Positions 42,702 to 55,323 are shown, counted from the first letter of the stretch. The stretch is 64,000 nucleotides of DNA from Catenaria anguillulae PL171 (GCA_002102555.1 MCFL01000006.1:558001-622000), one strand, 5' to 3'. The notes: generated by a model not told the origin, from the sequence alone. Made by a program: numbers and translations.

Positions 42702-44876
42702 TCACGATGACGGCACAAGCGAAAACACTCCCTCCTGCTCGAGATTGACACCATTGCTCATGAACCCCAGCCGAAACTTGACCTTGGCATCCGTCAGCGA
42801 AACCGTTGCTGGATCAAAATCGGCCCCAAACTTGTTGAATGCGCCATTCGTGGAACTGGGCGGCAGCACTTGCGCAGACAACGGCTCCATGCGCAGCGTA
42901 ACGCCCTTTGACGCGGCAACTTGCCATGAGAGAGAGAGAATTGGCGTCAGAGTGCGGTTGGAGAATGCACAGTAGACATCCACATGCCCCGGCCGAGAAT
43001 GGTGCTGGTCACGGCAACGTGCAAGCCGTTGGCATCGTACACTGTTGCAGGCGATCCTGAGCGAGCCGACGATGTTGCGGCGGTAGGCGTACCCGCGCTG
43101 GTGGGCGGCGTGGCCAGACCGAGAATATCGATGGCGCCAGTGTTGGGTGGCGACGCTGTGGAGACGGTCGGTGGCGAGGACGATGCGCCAAACAAGGGCG
43201 GCGTCATGGACGTGACGTGCGGCGACATGCCGCGGACAGGCGAGTTGTTGCCGAGGAAAATGGCGCCTTCGTCCAGCAGCGACATGGATCCGTTGCCGCC
43301 GGCAGTGAGCTGATAGGACGGTGGGGCAATGCCACCGCTACCTGCCTGCACACCACCAAACGAGAGGCCAAGCAAGTCGTCCATGACGTTGACGGGACCG
43401 GCTGGCGCTTGCGCTGGTTTTGCGTGCGGCGAGGTGGTTGGACTCAGACTAATGAGCGACGACTGTTGCGGTGCAGGTGAGACGGGCCCACCGTGTTCGA
43501 TGGTGGAATACCGTTGCACGACACGGTTGAGCAAATCGTTGAGGTTGAGCAACCGCTGGAGATGGTCGTCGTCCTCGCGCGATTCAATCAGCTTGACCAC
43601 TTTGACTTGTGCAGCCTTGCATTGAATAAACAAGTCTTCGACGCCATCTGCTTGATGCAGCTCGGCAGCAGTACCAATGCCTTGGAGGACAGATTCGAGC
43701 ATTTTGGTCTTGTCTTCGATGCGATCGAGCTCTTCACGTTCCTTTGCCTTGTAATCAACTTGACCCTCCTACACAAACATCCAAAGCGCATAGAAAATCA
43801 GCAGGGGGCCGCAAACAGGGAATAAACGTAAGCGTACGCACTTCGCCAACGAGCTCCTTCATGAGCCTGTTTGCCTCTTCCAAATCACCTGGCCGAGCAC
43901 GTCGGAGCAACTCTTGCAGCTTTGCCTTCTTGACAATGGTATCCTCTTCCTCCATTTCGTCTGCGGACCGTAATGTCTAGAGGCAAGGCAAGGGTATCAG
44001 CCCGGGTAACGTGAATATCGTTTGACCAAAAGATGACGGACCTCGGCGGGCTGTGTCAGCACCGCAACTTGTGACTGGGCCACCCCGGGGAAGCGATATC
44101 CTTTCGACAGAAGCAATCGGTACATGTCGCCAATATGGCGGAGGTCGTCCTTGTACTTGCCGTTTTGAACAAAGGTGAGTTGCCATTGGTTGATGAGCTC
44201 GAGAATACGGCGTTGGTTTCGTGGGTAGACGAGCTGTTGACATGCGTTGCAAAGTGAGGCGATGCTTGCTGGTGAACGAACTGGCAACAAACGGCGAAAT
44301 GCGGAGCATAGGATCCATACCGGAGGCTTTTCCGGGAACCGCTTGACAAGCTCGTTTAGAAACTCTTTGGACGCAACTTGCAGCTGGAACGGGAAACCGC
44401 AGTTTTTCACGCAAATGTCGAGCAATTCGAGGGCGAGACTGGACACATTGTCGTTACGGTTATTGACAAGGCGAACGATGCTCATGGCGGCATCGCGCGG
44501 GCTGTGGAACAGAACACGAGTCAGTCACTAGAATCATACCAGTACGTGGAAATCTACCCATCTGCGTACTATGAGCCACCTTTCGTGTTGATGATGTCGC
44601 AAATTTCGAGGTTGCGCGCCAAATCAGGTTCATAGCGGTTGGGATTGCAAGCGGATTCTATTCAGCATGATCACGGATGTCGAAGTCAGCAGAGTGTCGT
44701 CTCTTCGCTTTCGGGCTCTTCGCTTTCGCGGCGCAAGGACTGAGCGGTTTTCGCAGGTACATACCGATTTGATCGTCAATTGGTGTGCGCTGCACCGGAA
44801 GGCTCAACTGGTTGATGGCCTGGGCTACTCCCGAAACGGCCTGAATTGTTGACGAAAACAAGTTGTTGAGAGCCAT
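42702..44876 (-). CDS. GGA: GGA-type clathrin adaptor (VHS-GAT-hinge-GAE), apparent frame slip in GAE
   Basis: Exons 44876-44765, 44657-44570, 44501-44042, 43976-43842 and 43768-42702. VHS domain: CNPNRYEPDLARNLEICDII, SIVRLVNNRNDNVSSLAL, LDICVKNCGFPFQLQV, FLNELVKRFP. GAT region: KAKLQELLRRARPGDLEEAN, LESVLQGIGTAAELHQADG. A Ser/Pro-rich hinge with MDDLLGL clathrin-box-like sequence follows, then the GAE ear starting VYDANGLHVAV and continuing VDVYCAFSNRT. GGAs bind Arf-GTP and ubiquitin/cargo at the trans-Golgi and recruit clathrin. Within the GAE, at the four-base C run 42987-42990, the frame shifts by one; both sides match the ear fold, so it is a one-base loss in the genome or in the assembly. 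An earlier in-frame ATG lies at 44969. Confidence 0.85.
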
Positions 44877-45457
44877 TGACGTGGGAGGGTTGGCCGCGGT
44901 GGTTGGTGGTGGCGTCTTGGCTGGGCTGGCGGTGTCGTGGATCGGGAAGAAAAGGTGAGAGGCAAGCAAGGGAATTGCTGATGCCTGGAAGAGAGGGCAT
45001 TTAGGGATGATTGCCCGAGGTTTAAAAAAAAACTATGGATCAGTACATTGCATGTTTCTTGGCACGTTTATTCCGATTATTACTTTGGGAAGTCGTCATC
45101 GGCAGCGGTGGATTGCCACGTTCGTTCTGAGTTCTGAGGTTCTGGCGGAGAGCATCAGTGACTGAGAAGAATGATGTGGGAGCTGGATATTTTGCAGGAT
45201 ATTTATTGCTGAACGAGTCCAGATTGCATACATATACTATATTTTATGTGGACCACATTCCAAAGAATGCCGTCGCAACAAACGCCGTCGACAGCAGCAC
45301 CGTTTCTCGGAAACCGGTGCGCTTCGGAAAGCCGTTCTGTCGCAATCCGACTCGCGACGTCGCTGTACTCTTCTTGACCCACTCGCCGCGCCCTTGCCGT
45401 TCGAGTCTCTATGAATCTTGACCAAGGGGACACTGAGCTGGGTAGACGTCGATCCGC
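44877..45457. other. Gene-free spacer
   Basis: GGA promoter region and 3' flank of the next minus-strand gene. Contains an A run at about 45022-45030. Nothing else seen. Confidence 0.5.
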
Positions 45458-47254
45458 TCATACTGATGGCTTGTGCCTGCGATGGGAAGCCATGTTGGCG
45501 GCAGACGCGGAGGTGGTACCAAGTTGCGAACTCGGTTGTGACGATGTCCCTGCTTGTAACGAGGATGTACTTGCGAACGCAATTGGAGTCAAGGAGGGAT
45601 GCGAATCAGCTAGGGCCATTGCGGAAGATCCGGATTCTGCTGCAGCAGTCGCCTCGACTGTCTTTCGAAAGACTCTGCGCTCTAATCGCTCCAAAACATC
45701 GGCTTTCCACACGAGCAGCCGGTCGGCAAAGTATCGGCTAATCCAGACATCGATGAGTCCTCCAATCAGGATGCCCACTGGGACAATGTGTCGCTACCAG
45801 GCTCGATTCGTACAATGGACGAGACTGTGTGCTTGTATACAACGGCGAGGCAATAGCACACGAGCACGCACAGGTTGGCCGATATTCTGGCAATCAGATT
45901 GTGCTCGCTTCGGGCAATTTGGTATCGCAAGTCTCGCCGCAAACTTTTGATTTGCGCTTCGGTAACCTTGGAGGTGCCTGTGTAGCGACGAGTGTATGAT
46001 TGAAATCAGAATCACTCGAGCTTTATTAGCAAACTGGAGCAGAGTCATCGTACGGCCACTGCGAACCACGCGTGAAAAGAACCAAATATTGTTGTGGGAA
46101 AGGTAGAAGCGGAGGTCATCTGTGATTCCCCGTCACGAATCGCCGTGACAACCATGTCGATGGCATTGTAGACGAGTGCATCGTAGCCACCTGTAATGGT
46201 GTTGACCTTTGCCGCTGTTGAAGCCAGCGATTCCGCAAACTGTTGTAGTGTCAGTTCAAATGAGTAAGGGAGAAGGGGTTGCTTGGGATACACGCACCCT
46301 CACATGGTATGCAAGAATAAGAGCAAATTCGCCCGTCATGATGTCCACCAAATCATCGACACACACAGTGCCCAAGCTCAACATTCCTCGATACAAGAAG
46401 ATGATCCAAATTGCGTGACTTTTCCCAACGGGCGTCGAGAGAAGTGCTTGCGATAACCGAATCAGAAGTGGGCAGATGTGCATGGAGCAATACACGAGAA
46501 TGACCATGTCAATTTGTTTGGGTGGCAGTTTGCCTTTGCTTGCCTTTCGGAGGGCATAGAATGAGGCGGAAAAACCGCAAATCACACAGATTCCGAGCGG
46601 CAGGACATTGAATGGGGACGGGATATTGAAGTGGACGCCCACATAGCCGAGATTGCTGAAGCTGAGTAGAACGAAAAAGATCCAACTCTTTTCTTGGGTG
46701 GGAATCGCACTTGGCGCCACTCGGCCTGTGTGCAGTGCCAGCAACTTGAACGCAACGAGAAGCGTCCATCCGGTCGTAATGTACGTTGTAACGGCAGCAA
46801 CTGTATGAACTATAGACGACTCTGGGCACATGACTCGAAAGACGTAGCTAACGACCGCAACCGAGATACCCAGAGCGTTGAGAACCCGTATCGTTGCTTG
46901 GCGGGCGAGAAATGGGAAGTCAATTGAAAACAACTGCGAAAGCAAGCTCAGGACAATGATCCAGTACAGAACTGCGTAGATGGCATTGCCAATATCCCGA
47001 GATGGTTGCCAGGTCACATAGGGTGTTTCCGCGTCAACCCACAATACGCCCCAAGAAAAGGTAATGGCGCTGACGATGGTCGACACAGCGGTGAGTTGAA
47101 TCAAAGCCGAGTGGAATGGAGTGGCTTTCGGAACTATGTTCAAGGCTATCCGGTCCAGGACGCTACTTCGATGAGGAGCCGATTGGCGGGTCGGTGCTTG
47201 AGGTTTACTTCCATGGTTGCTCCGGATGGGAGGAGGGCCAGCACCACGAGGCAT
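45458..47254 (-). CDS. Polytopic membrane protein, about 528 aa, unknown
   Basis: Exons 47254-46298, 46239-46083, 45977-45841 and 45793-45458 join in phase. Exon 1 carries about eight hydrophobic segments (QLTAVSTIVSAITFSWGVLW; IYAVLYWIIVLSLLSQLF; LGISVAVVSYVFRVM; VAAVTTYITTGWTLLVAF; SWIFFVLLSFSNLGYV; LGICVICGFSASFYAL; MVILVYCSMHICPLLI; IWIIFLYRGMLSLG). Exon 2 and exon 3 form a loop with a basic coiled stretch (AQIKSLRRDLRYQIARSEHN), and exon 4 adds a last helix (GILIGGLIDVWI) and a Ser-rich tail. The last intron would be only 47 nt. No transporter or receptor motif recognised. Confidence 0.6.
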
Positions 47255-47641
47255 AGTGATCAGATTAATGTGACGATTGATGGACCCGTTCGATTGTTCA
47301 AAAGTTACATAACACAGCTATTGCATTGAGATTGCCATGGGTTGGTTGATGTCGACCCACACTTCGAATGTTTTGGTTCGTCGAAGCACATCCCGTCTGA
47401 TGCGCGTATACACACCAGCGAACGAATGCTGGATAGGTGTCGAGCTTGCATTATTTGTTCTGGTCAGATGTTCGATCAGACCAGTCGAGGTCCAGCGATT
47501 CCGCAAACCAATATCGTTTGCGGCTTCTTTGTTGCATGTCAGAATAAAAGTAACAGACGAATAACTAGGCACAGATATCGGAACTCTCACAACTTTAACA
47601 TCTAGAATGCAGAGGCCTGTTTCTTTTGCTCTCGACCAATC
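47255..47641. other. Gene-free spacer
   Basis: Between two minus-strand genes. No feature recognised. Confidence 0.5.
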
Positions 47642-48922
47642 TCACATGCCAGGTGGACGCGGCGGATATTGTACGTTTCCGGGGTACCCAGGATACTGCT
47701 GCATGGGCGCGCCAGGAGGATACGCGGGGTACTGCCCAGGAGCAGGATAGCCCGCCATTTGCTTGGTCAGGTCCACAGGCGGGTACATGGGCTGCACGCC
47801 AGGCATCATGAGCGGCTGCATCTGCGGCTGAGGAGGGTAAGGGGCGGGCATTTGCGGCGCATAATTGGGCACTTGCGGCGGGGCAGGGTAGTATTGACCG
47901 GCAGGGGCCGCTGGATAACCAGCCATCGGGTATGCCTGAGGCGGCGGTTGTTGCATTTGCATCGGGTACGGCTGTTGCATGCCGCCGGGATACGCTTGCG
48001 GTGGGTAAGCCGCTTGCGGAGGAGGAGTTTGGGCCGGGTATGGCGCCGAGGCATATTGAGGAGGATACGCAGCAGCCGGTGGGGGCTGGGCGTACATTTG
48101 CTGCGGCGGTTGCTGTTGAGCTTGCTGAGGAGGAAAATACGCGCCCGTCTGAGCGGGCGGTTGGACCGCGGCGGGTTGGCCGGCAGGCTTGGCGCCGGGC
48201 TGCTGAATAGTCGCCTGTTTGATTCAGCGCATGTGTTGGTCAGTCAGTCGATCAATACAGGTGAGTGAGTGAGTGGTGCCAAAGTGTGGGAAGTCGATCG
48301 TACACGAGGCGCAAAGTTCAAGCACATGTGCACCTGACCTGCAGACTTGCCAGAGCGAGTGACGAGCTCAAACCACTGGTCATCGATACCGGTCGTAAAC
48401 GCCTTGTCCAGCGGCACACGGCACGAGCCAATGTGGTCATTGTTGACTGCATCTTCATCCCACACCTGTGTAATACATTCGAGTCCGATCGGATCGGGTG
48501 AGTTCTCCTGAGAGTCAGTCAAGTCATGCGACCAATGTGAGGAAAGTGACTCTCACCTCAATTTGCAAAAACTTGCAGCCGTCAAGGATGTTGAACCTGA
48601 AAGTTTGGTTGAATGCTGGATTGCGACCACCTCCAGTCACCGTCTTTGTGCGAAACCGTTGCGAATCGACAACAAGGTCGATGAACGGATCCATTTTACC
48701 TGGCCAGCACGAACAATCGCGCGTCAGAGGATTTCGCTAAGAATCTGAAATGGAGGCGAGAGAGAACAATCGTATGCACCAAAGACGTCCTTATCACGCA
48801 GCTGGCGCGCGTTAGCTGGCAAGATGGGAAACAAAGTGGCAGTGAGCATGGCAAGATCCAGTTAAAGGATCGTGACGGAATGACAACACACCGACGACGA
48901 CGTCGAGGGTTCCGTGCGGCAT
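47642..48922 (-). CDS. C2-domain protein with Pro/Gln/Tyr-rich tail (1)
   Basis: Five exons, 48922-48892, 48815-48780, 48699-48557, 48465-48304 and 48214-47642, give 314 aa. The C2 domain is assembled from four small exons: MPHGTLDVVV, ANARQLRDKDVFGKMDPFID, FRTKTVTGGGRNPAFNQTF, LQIEVWDEDAVNNDHIGSC, WFELVTRSGKSAGQVHM. The two Asp-bearing loops (K-M-D-P and D-E-D) suggest Ca2+-dependent membrane binding. The last 190 residues are a Pro/Gln/Tyr/Met-rich tail of YPPQ-like units, as in annexin A7 or peflin N-termini, prone to phase separation. It is a paralogue of 58187-59623 in layout. Likely role: membrane-associated scaffold. Confidence 0.8.
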
Positions 48923-49263
48923 GATTGCAGTTGGTCGCTTGTTGCTTCGAATGCCGAATAGGTATGCACTACTTGGCCACTATTCTTTACGTGAGATGTT
49001 GAATGCAAACCCACAATAAATACGATGCCATCTGGCGGAAGCCGAATTCGGACGCGCTGTTTTGTTCGCACTTGGCGCGTCGCGTCAACTTGTTGCCTTT
49101 TGCCGTAAATACATGGCACCTCAGTTTCTCGCATTGGACTCCCCCCATTTGGATACAAAAACGAACGTGCATCCTTACATTATGCAAATGCATGCGCAAC
49201 ATGCACGATGAGTAACACATGAATCCATCCAGCATACATACAAACTCCTCAATCACTTCAAAA
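48923..49263. other. Gene-free spacer
   Basis: Promoter of the C2 gene and 3' flank of the mucin-stalked gene. Nothing recognised. Confidence 0.5.
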
Positions 49264-51651
49264 TTACTCCTGCTTCTTGCGCTTGCCATAGGCGTAGGTC
49301 GGCTCGGCCGTCGACGTCGACGTCAACGTCGAAGTCGTGGCAGCCGAGGTCGAGGTCGTAGCGACCGTGGTGGTCGTAGCATCAGCAGACTTGGTGGAAG
49401 AGGAGGTGGTATCGGCCTTGGTGGACGTCTTGGTCACGGCTTTGGTGGTGGTCGAAGCATCAGCCGAGGTCGTGGTGGTGGCAGCAGCCGACGAGGTGGT
49501 CGTAGCCGCAGCAGAGGAAGTGGTAGTCTCGGCGGCCTTGGTCGAGGTCGCGGACGCGGTCGTAGAGCTGGTGAAGGTGGGGACAGGCGAGCTGGTAGTC
49601 GTCACGGCAGCAGAGGTGGTGGTCGTGGCAGCAGCCGACGAGGTCGTCGTGGCAGCGGCCGAGCTGGTGGTAGTCGCCGAGCTAGTGGTAGTCGCAGCGG
49701 CAGACGAGGTGGTCGTGGCGGCACTGGTGGTGGTTGCGGCCGAAGTGGTGGTCGTGGCAATGAGCGAGGTGGTCGTCGTATGAGGGAAGCACTTGTTGGG
49801 GAGGACATTGAGGCCGAGCACGCCAGTGGTCCAGAGCGTGAAATCCTTGCGCATGCCGAGGCCAGAGATGTAGAAGTCCAAGTCTGGAATAGGATGCGAG
49901 TCAGTTGGATGTGCAATGCATTGATCTGATCGGTTGCTTGGGACGCAAAATGCGTACCATGCTTGGCCCAGGCCTTGGCCTCAAGACCGTCGGGGCAGCT
50001 GGCGTACTTGCCGCGCTTCAAGGAAGCACCCCACTCGTTCTCAACACCCAACGACATGTCGAAGCTACATGGGCATCGAAGCAATCAATCAGTCAGTTGG
50101 GAACAGCAACTCACCGGAGCAACGCGCTGAACTCGCGTACCCAACAGAGAGAATCGACATGGCGAGCGAGAACTCGGGCGTAAGCACGGCCTTGATGGAA
50201 ATGTCAATGTCCTTGGAGGCCTTGAGGCGGGGCACGAGACTGGGCTTGCTCGAAGCAGTGATCTTGGGGCGCTTGAAGATACCAGCGTCCGAGCCCATGG
50301 ACCAGGAGAAGGGCAATTGAGCCAACACGCCGGCTTCAACAACGAGGTCTTCCTTGCACTCGTACTCGACACCGGCCTTGAGGCGGAGCTCGGGGCCAAA
50401 CTTGAAGATACCGGGAACGTTGATTGGGGACAAGGGGAGGGTCCAGAGGGTCTGAGCAACAGAGAAGATCAAGGTCAGTCGTGACATGGAGTGGACGATG
50501 GTCAAACATGAGAAAGAACGTACGGCGCGGTAGAGGTCAGTCTTGGCCATTTGGTTGGCTTTAAGACGAAGACCCATGTTGGCCTCCAACTTGCCGTTGA
50601 GCTCGACCTTGTACTCGGAGATCCAAACCGTCTTGCCCTTGACGAAGATACGGAGCGCGGCCTCACCGTAGGCGTAGCAATCAACGCAAGAACAGCACCA
50701 AAGCGGGTCTCAACGAGCTTGATGTCGGGGCGGACGGGCGCGCGGGTGTTCTTGTCAAAGTTGACGTAGAGACCCATGTTGTGGGTCTTGTCGCGTTGCC
50801 AGTTCCAGAAGGAACGCTTGCCCACGCCCTCGGGGGTCATGTACTGGTTGATGTTGAGCTCGTACTCGTCAATGACCTCCTCCTTCTTGACCTTGTCGGT
50901 GGCGAGAACGACGGTGGCACCGTTCTTGGACTTGACGGCCTTGACCATGCGGGCATTCGAGTTCTTGTTGCCATTGCAGTTCCACTCGTGGCCAACCAGC
51001 ACGGCAAACGACTTGGACTTGTTCCACTCGGCAGCAGCAGCGTCGGCGGACGCGTTCGAGTTGAAGGTCAGGGTCATGGAGTCATCGGCACACTGGATGG
51101 TCTTGATGGCCTCCAAGTTGTCAAGGTTGATGGTGGGCGTCTTGACGTTGATCTTCATGTCGGCGACCATGACGCCGTCCTTGCCCGTGGGCGACTGCTT
51201 GGCGGGCACGTCGGCAATGTAGGCGCAGTTGACTTGCTTGCGCGGCTCGTAGCCCTTGCGCGGGACGGGCACGGTGTGCATCTTCTGGTAGTCGACCTGC
51301 TTCTCGCCTCGGGAATCACCGAGGTACTCACCGTTCTGCGTGACACCGCCGTCAGGAGAGAAGAGAAAACAAGAAAGGTCAGCGCGAGACAGGATGGGCA
51401 CCCAAAGTGGGCCAAACGTCGCAGTGGTGTGAAATACGACATACGGGACCAGTCTTGAGCTTGTACGAGTTGTCGGCGGGGCCAGTCGGCGCCTTGGCGT
51501 AAGCGTCCTTGGGAATGGGCAAGGCGACATCATGGTACTTGTTGTGCTTGGACTTGCACTTCTTGGCGGGGGTGGTCGGGGCGGTGGCAGCGCCAGCGTC
51601 GACGGCGGCGGCGAGCACGGCCAAGGTGGCGAGGAGCGAGACAACCTTCAT
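49264..51651 (-). CDS. Secreted wall-type protein with Thr/Ser mucin stalk
   Basis: Exons 51651-51445, 51335-50524, 50451-50141, 50064-49958 and 49883-49264. Signal peptide MKVVSLLATLAVLAAAVDAG; globular part with Cys pairs (VNCAYIADV; TIQCADDSMTLTF; HEWNCNGNKN; KYASCPDG); then about 150 residues of Thr/Ser/Ala repeats (AATTTSSA units) ending in a basic KRKKQE. The region INVKTPTINLDNLEAIKTIQ followed by FAVLVGHEWNC resembles the extracellular DUF7029/DUF7223 domains of fungi (from memory, moderate). Within exon 2, near 50660-50710, the coding frame changes by one base: before it VETRFGAVLAL, after it DCYAYGEAALRIF. Either a base is missing or a 53-nt intron (about 50723-50671) is removed. 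Likely extracellular and O-glycosylated. Confidence 0.65.
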
Positions 51652-52647
51652 GATGGCAGCGGTGATCTAATCGTCTATGTATATGTCTATGGTGCAACAC
51701 GACAGGCTCCCACAAATGCTTGGATAGTCAAGTGGAGGAGGAACAGGAGGTGAGGCGTGGTGCCCGTGTCATGCGATGCGAGAGCGAGGGGATGCCGCTG
51801 GCTTTTGTACATGTATGGATGGATCGGGCCTGAAGGAGGACGCTGAATCAAGGGTCGAAGGATAAGCTCGAGCGGGAGATTGTGCGAGACAACGCCAAGG
51901 GCGGGCAGCCTGGTCTCGAGTCAGACGAAAATTTAAAGCGGCCATGGCGCTTACCGAGTGGGTCGGACGCCACGCTCTGTAGCGAACTGGCGGAAAAAAA
52001 AGAACTTGGGACACGGCAATGTGGTTGGGTCCAACTCGATGGATATGCGCAGCCATTTTCACACGTGGCTGGTCTGGGTCCAGGGCACACCCATCGATAT
52101 CTGCATGCATCCGACAACTCCCAAGCGTAAGTTTAACGGAGGGAGTAGCCAGCGCCACATACACTCTCTCATTTAATCGATCATGCCCGCATGCATTGCA
52201 ACATTAATATTGAAAATGCGCATGATAAATATGTATGTTGTTTCAGGGTTCATCCGCTGCGCTGCTGGCCAACAGCGGCGGTTTCGTTGTTCTTAATCAA
52301 CCCCTCTCCCAACTGCACGTGGGTCATTTTTATTGCATCACATTTCTCTTTGCTGACGACTCATTCATACCTGTGGGTCGTGCCACCGTACCGTGACCCA
52401 ACGTTAACGCTCCCTCTGTTTATAAAGGAGTGGGTGGCGTGCGGTGCAGAGGTGCGGACGTGGACACCATTCTGGATCGACGACCTGTGCAGATCATGCA
52501 GAAGCCCGACACAGACAGCGAGAACTGCGCGCGGGCGAAGACTACGTCAAGGTCTATCGCCCACGATACCATGAACCAAAGCTGATGTCACCCTGCGCAT
52601 TTTGACCGGAACTCCGCCTATCTTGCGCACTCCTTGTTACCGACTCA
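51652..52647. other. Gene-free spacer, 1 kb
   Basis: Divergent promoter region between the wall-protein gene and KEX1. A signal-peptide exon of KEX1 may hide here, but I could not identify one. Confidence 0.45.
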
Positions 52648-55323
52648 ATGGCCAAAACGACAACCCAGCAGGCCAGTGGTAAGTTGTCACCTTTCGCACG
52701 CTTCGGTTCCCCCGCCCATCTATATCCGCCACCTCCGCTAATGCCCCGTCCATCTTCGAACGCCCCACAACGAATTGTCATCACGGCGCACTTTTCCAAT
52801 CATTAGCCAGTGACTACTATGTCCGATACGTTCCAAATGCGCCGCCAGCTCTGACGTCCCTTCGACAATATGCTGGGTACGTGTTACCCTGGCCTCACCT
52901 AATACCTACACTTGAGCACGAGGAGAGGGACTCATACCGCCTCCATTCTCGGCCGCGTTTGTTCTTCGAAACTGCGTTTCAATCAGTCACGTTGTCGTGG
53001 ATTCCGACGTCACAACATACTTTTGGCTCGTCCTTTCCCAGCAGCAGCCATCATCCAATGCCAAGACCGTTGTTTGGCTCAATGGAGGACCCGGCTGGTA
53101 CTCTTGTTCCTGTCCCTGGCCCTTGTGGACGTGTACCACTGACACACTGGTCGGATCATCTCAGCTCAAGCCTTGAGGGCATGCTTCTTGAAAACGGACC
53201 CATGCTTGTCGACGCAAATGGCAACCTTCGCGAAAACCCGCACAGCTGGCACAAGCATGCCAACATCCTCTACGTCGATCAACCCGTAGGAACCGGATTC
53301 AGTTTTTCGACAACAAGCAAACTTGTGCACGATCAAGTCGAGGTAATGCATCTGCTTGCTTGACGATCATACCGCATCGCAGGTTTCTTGACCCGGTCTT
53401 CACTTGTGCTCGCAGATGGCCAAATACTTTGTCGGCTTTCTTGAACGCTTCTTTGAACTCTTTCCCCACCTTGAAACTTCCGACGTACGTTTGCGCCTTC
53501 CAAAACAGCTCCTCCGGTAGCCGCAACCTTAACTTTTGGTTTCCTTGTTCCATTCACACCACAGATATATCTTTCTGGTGAATCATATGCTGGTGTGTAC
53601 TGTCCGTTCCGCCTCTGCAAATTGCGCAACTCGCAGCTCATCTTTCCCCGCAATTGTTCCAGGCACCTACATCCCCTATATTGCCCGCGCGATCGTCGAT
53701 CGGAACGCCAAAGTCACCCCGTCATTCTCTCCATCGACTTCCACCTTGAGGTGGTCGCTGCAAGGCATGGTCATTGGCAACGGCTGGATGGATTCGCCAA
53801 ATCAGTACCGAGCCTACATCGACTACGCCGTCAAGCACAACATCCTCAATGGAACATATCTTGTACGCGCCGAGCATTGCCCCTCTTGTACCTCCGACCC
53901 GCGATTCACGACTGCTTGTGTCCCCTGCATTAGCAAGTGGCCGAAAGCAAGTGGACGTCGTGTAAGGAGCAGCTGGAACTCCACGGACCCTTGACGCGCA
54001 TCAATGTATGCGAGCAAATCGCGGATCAGGTCATGGAGCAGTCCAAGGTCAACCACGGCGGCTTGTGCATGAATGTGTACGACATTCGGTTACGGGACGC
54101 GGCCGTGGGCGATCGATGCGGTGCAATGTGGCCGGATTCGTTGCCTGGTCTCTACCGGTTCCTTCACGTGCGTTGGTGCATTGGTTTGGGTGTTTGGTAA
54201 CGTGATCGTCACTTGACCGCTGGAAATGTCTTGTTGCACCAGAACGCGACCGTTGTACAATTTATTCACGCCGATCAGTCAAGAGACGTGTGGACCGAGT
54301 GTGCAGACTCGGTGTTCAACGCTTTCCGCGGCGACAAGTCAATGGCGTCTGTGACGGTACTTTTTGCAAACGTCTCGCATGATGCCATGATACTCGTCAA
54401 CATCTGACCCGCGACTACCTCAGCTGCTTCCCGACCTGATTCCTCACGTACCACTCTATCTGTACAGCGGAGACCAAGACTACATTTGGTTTGCATTCGC
54501 ACGTTTTCGCGACCGGGTTTGACACTGTCCATTCACATACCGAGACTCGTACGCCTGTGTAGCAACCACTTTGGCACCGAGGCCATGCTCAAGGACCTCA
54601 AATGGGGCATTGGCCTTACCCGCGCGCCACCTTCCACTGTTTTTTACACTGGCGACGAGCGGCTCGGGACCATTCAACAAGCCGGCAATATTACGTATGC
54701 GCTGTTTGAGCAAGCAAGTCACATGGTCCCGATTGACAAGCCCGCGGGCATGCTTGCGTTCCTCGACCATGTGCTTGGAATTCAGCCGGTGGCGACAAAA
54801 CCAGAGGTCCGCTTCATTCTCTGGATCTTTATACATCACGTGCTTACAGCCGACTTGCCATAACGTAGGGGTCGCGCAAACAACCCATTGGGGGAAATCC
54901 ACCCAAGCAACCGCCGACAGTGGACACGCCAGTTCCAGTTGCCCCATCTAGTGGATTCGGTGTTGGCTTGTACGTGTTCTTGATTGCCTTTGTCCCTCGC
55001 ACACGACGTCACTTACATCCGTACTGTTTGCCTTGCATCCCACCTGCAGTGGCGTCGGCATGGTCGTGACTCTCGCCGTTCTCGCTGCCGCCTTTGCTTT
55101 CATTGTGTACCGGCGCCCGCTCATGGCGCGCTTCTTGCGCCGCTCGCGTCGTGGGGTCAAGCCTGCACGTTCCGATGACCAAGTCCACATGATGCACTTG
55201 TCTACGCAGGACAATCAAGTCTTGTTTGCGCACGGGTTGGACGACGAGTATTCGACAGATCAAGGGTCGGATTCAGAGGTGGAGGCGAGCCGGCCGCCGT
55301 CGGTGATGCGATCGCCAGCGTGA
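52648..55323 (+). CDS. KEX1: KEX1-type Golgi serine carboxypeptidase
   Basis: Thirteen exons: 52648-52678, 52807-52876, 52987-53097, 53165-53342, 53416-53484, 53564-53591, 53663-53862, 53934-54167, 54243-54356, 54424-54488, 54563-54806, 54869-54969 and 55050-55323. All GT-AG and in phase, 572 aa. S10 peptidase motifs: VVWLNGGPGCSSLEG, YVDQPVGTGFSF, SGESYAG (Ser about 160), IPYIARAI, VIGNGWMDS, MNVYDIRLRD, SGDQDYICNH (Asp about 364), ASHMVPIDKP (His about 420). A membrane helix (GMVVTLAVLAAAFAFIV) and cytosolic tail mark it as KEX1 rather than vacuolar CPY. It removes C-terminal Lys/Arg after Kex2 cleavage of secreted precursors. No signal peptide in the predicted first exon, so a 5' exon is probably missing. 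Confidence 0.9.

Noticed and set aside
49219-49929. Plus-strand Gly/Arg/Ser-rich 236-codon frame
   Set aside because: Antisense of the Thr/Ser-repeat stalk; simple repeats stay open in several frames.
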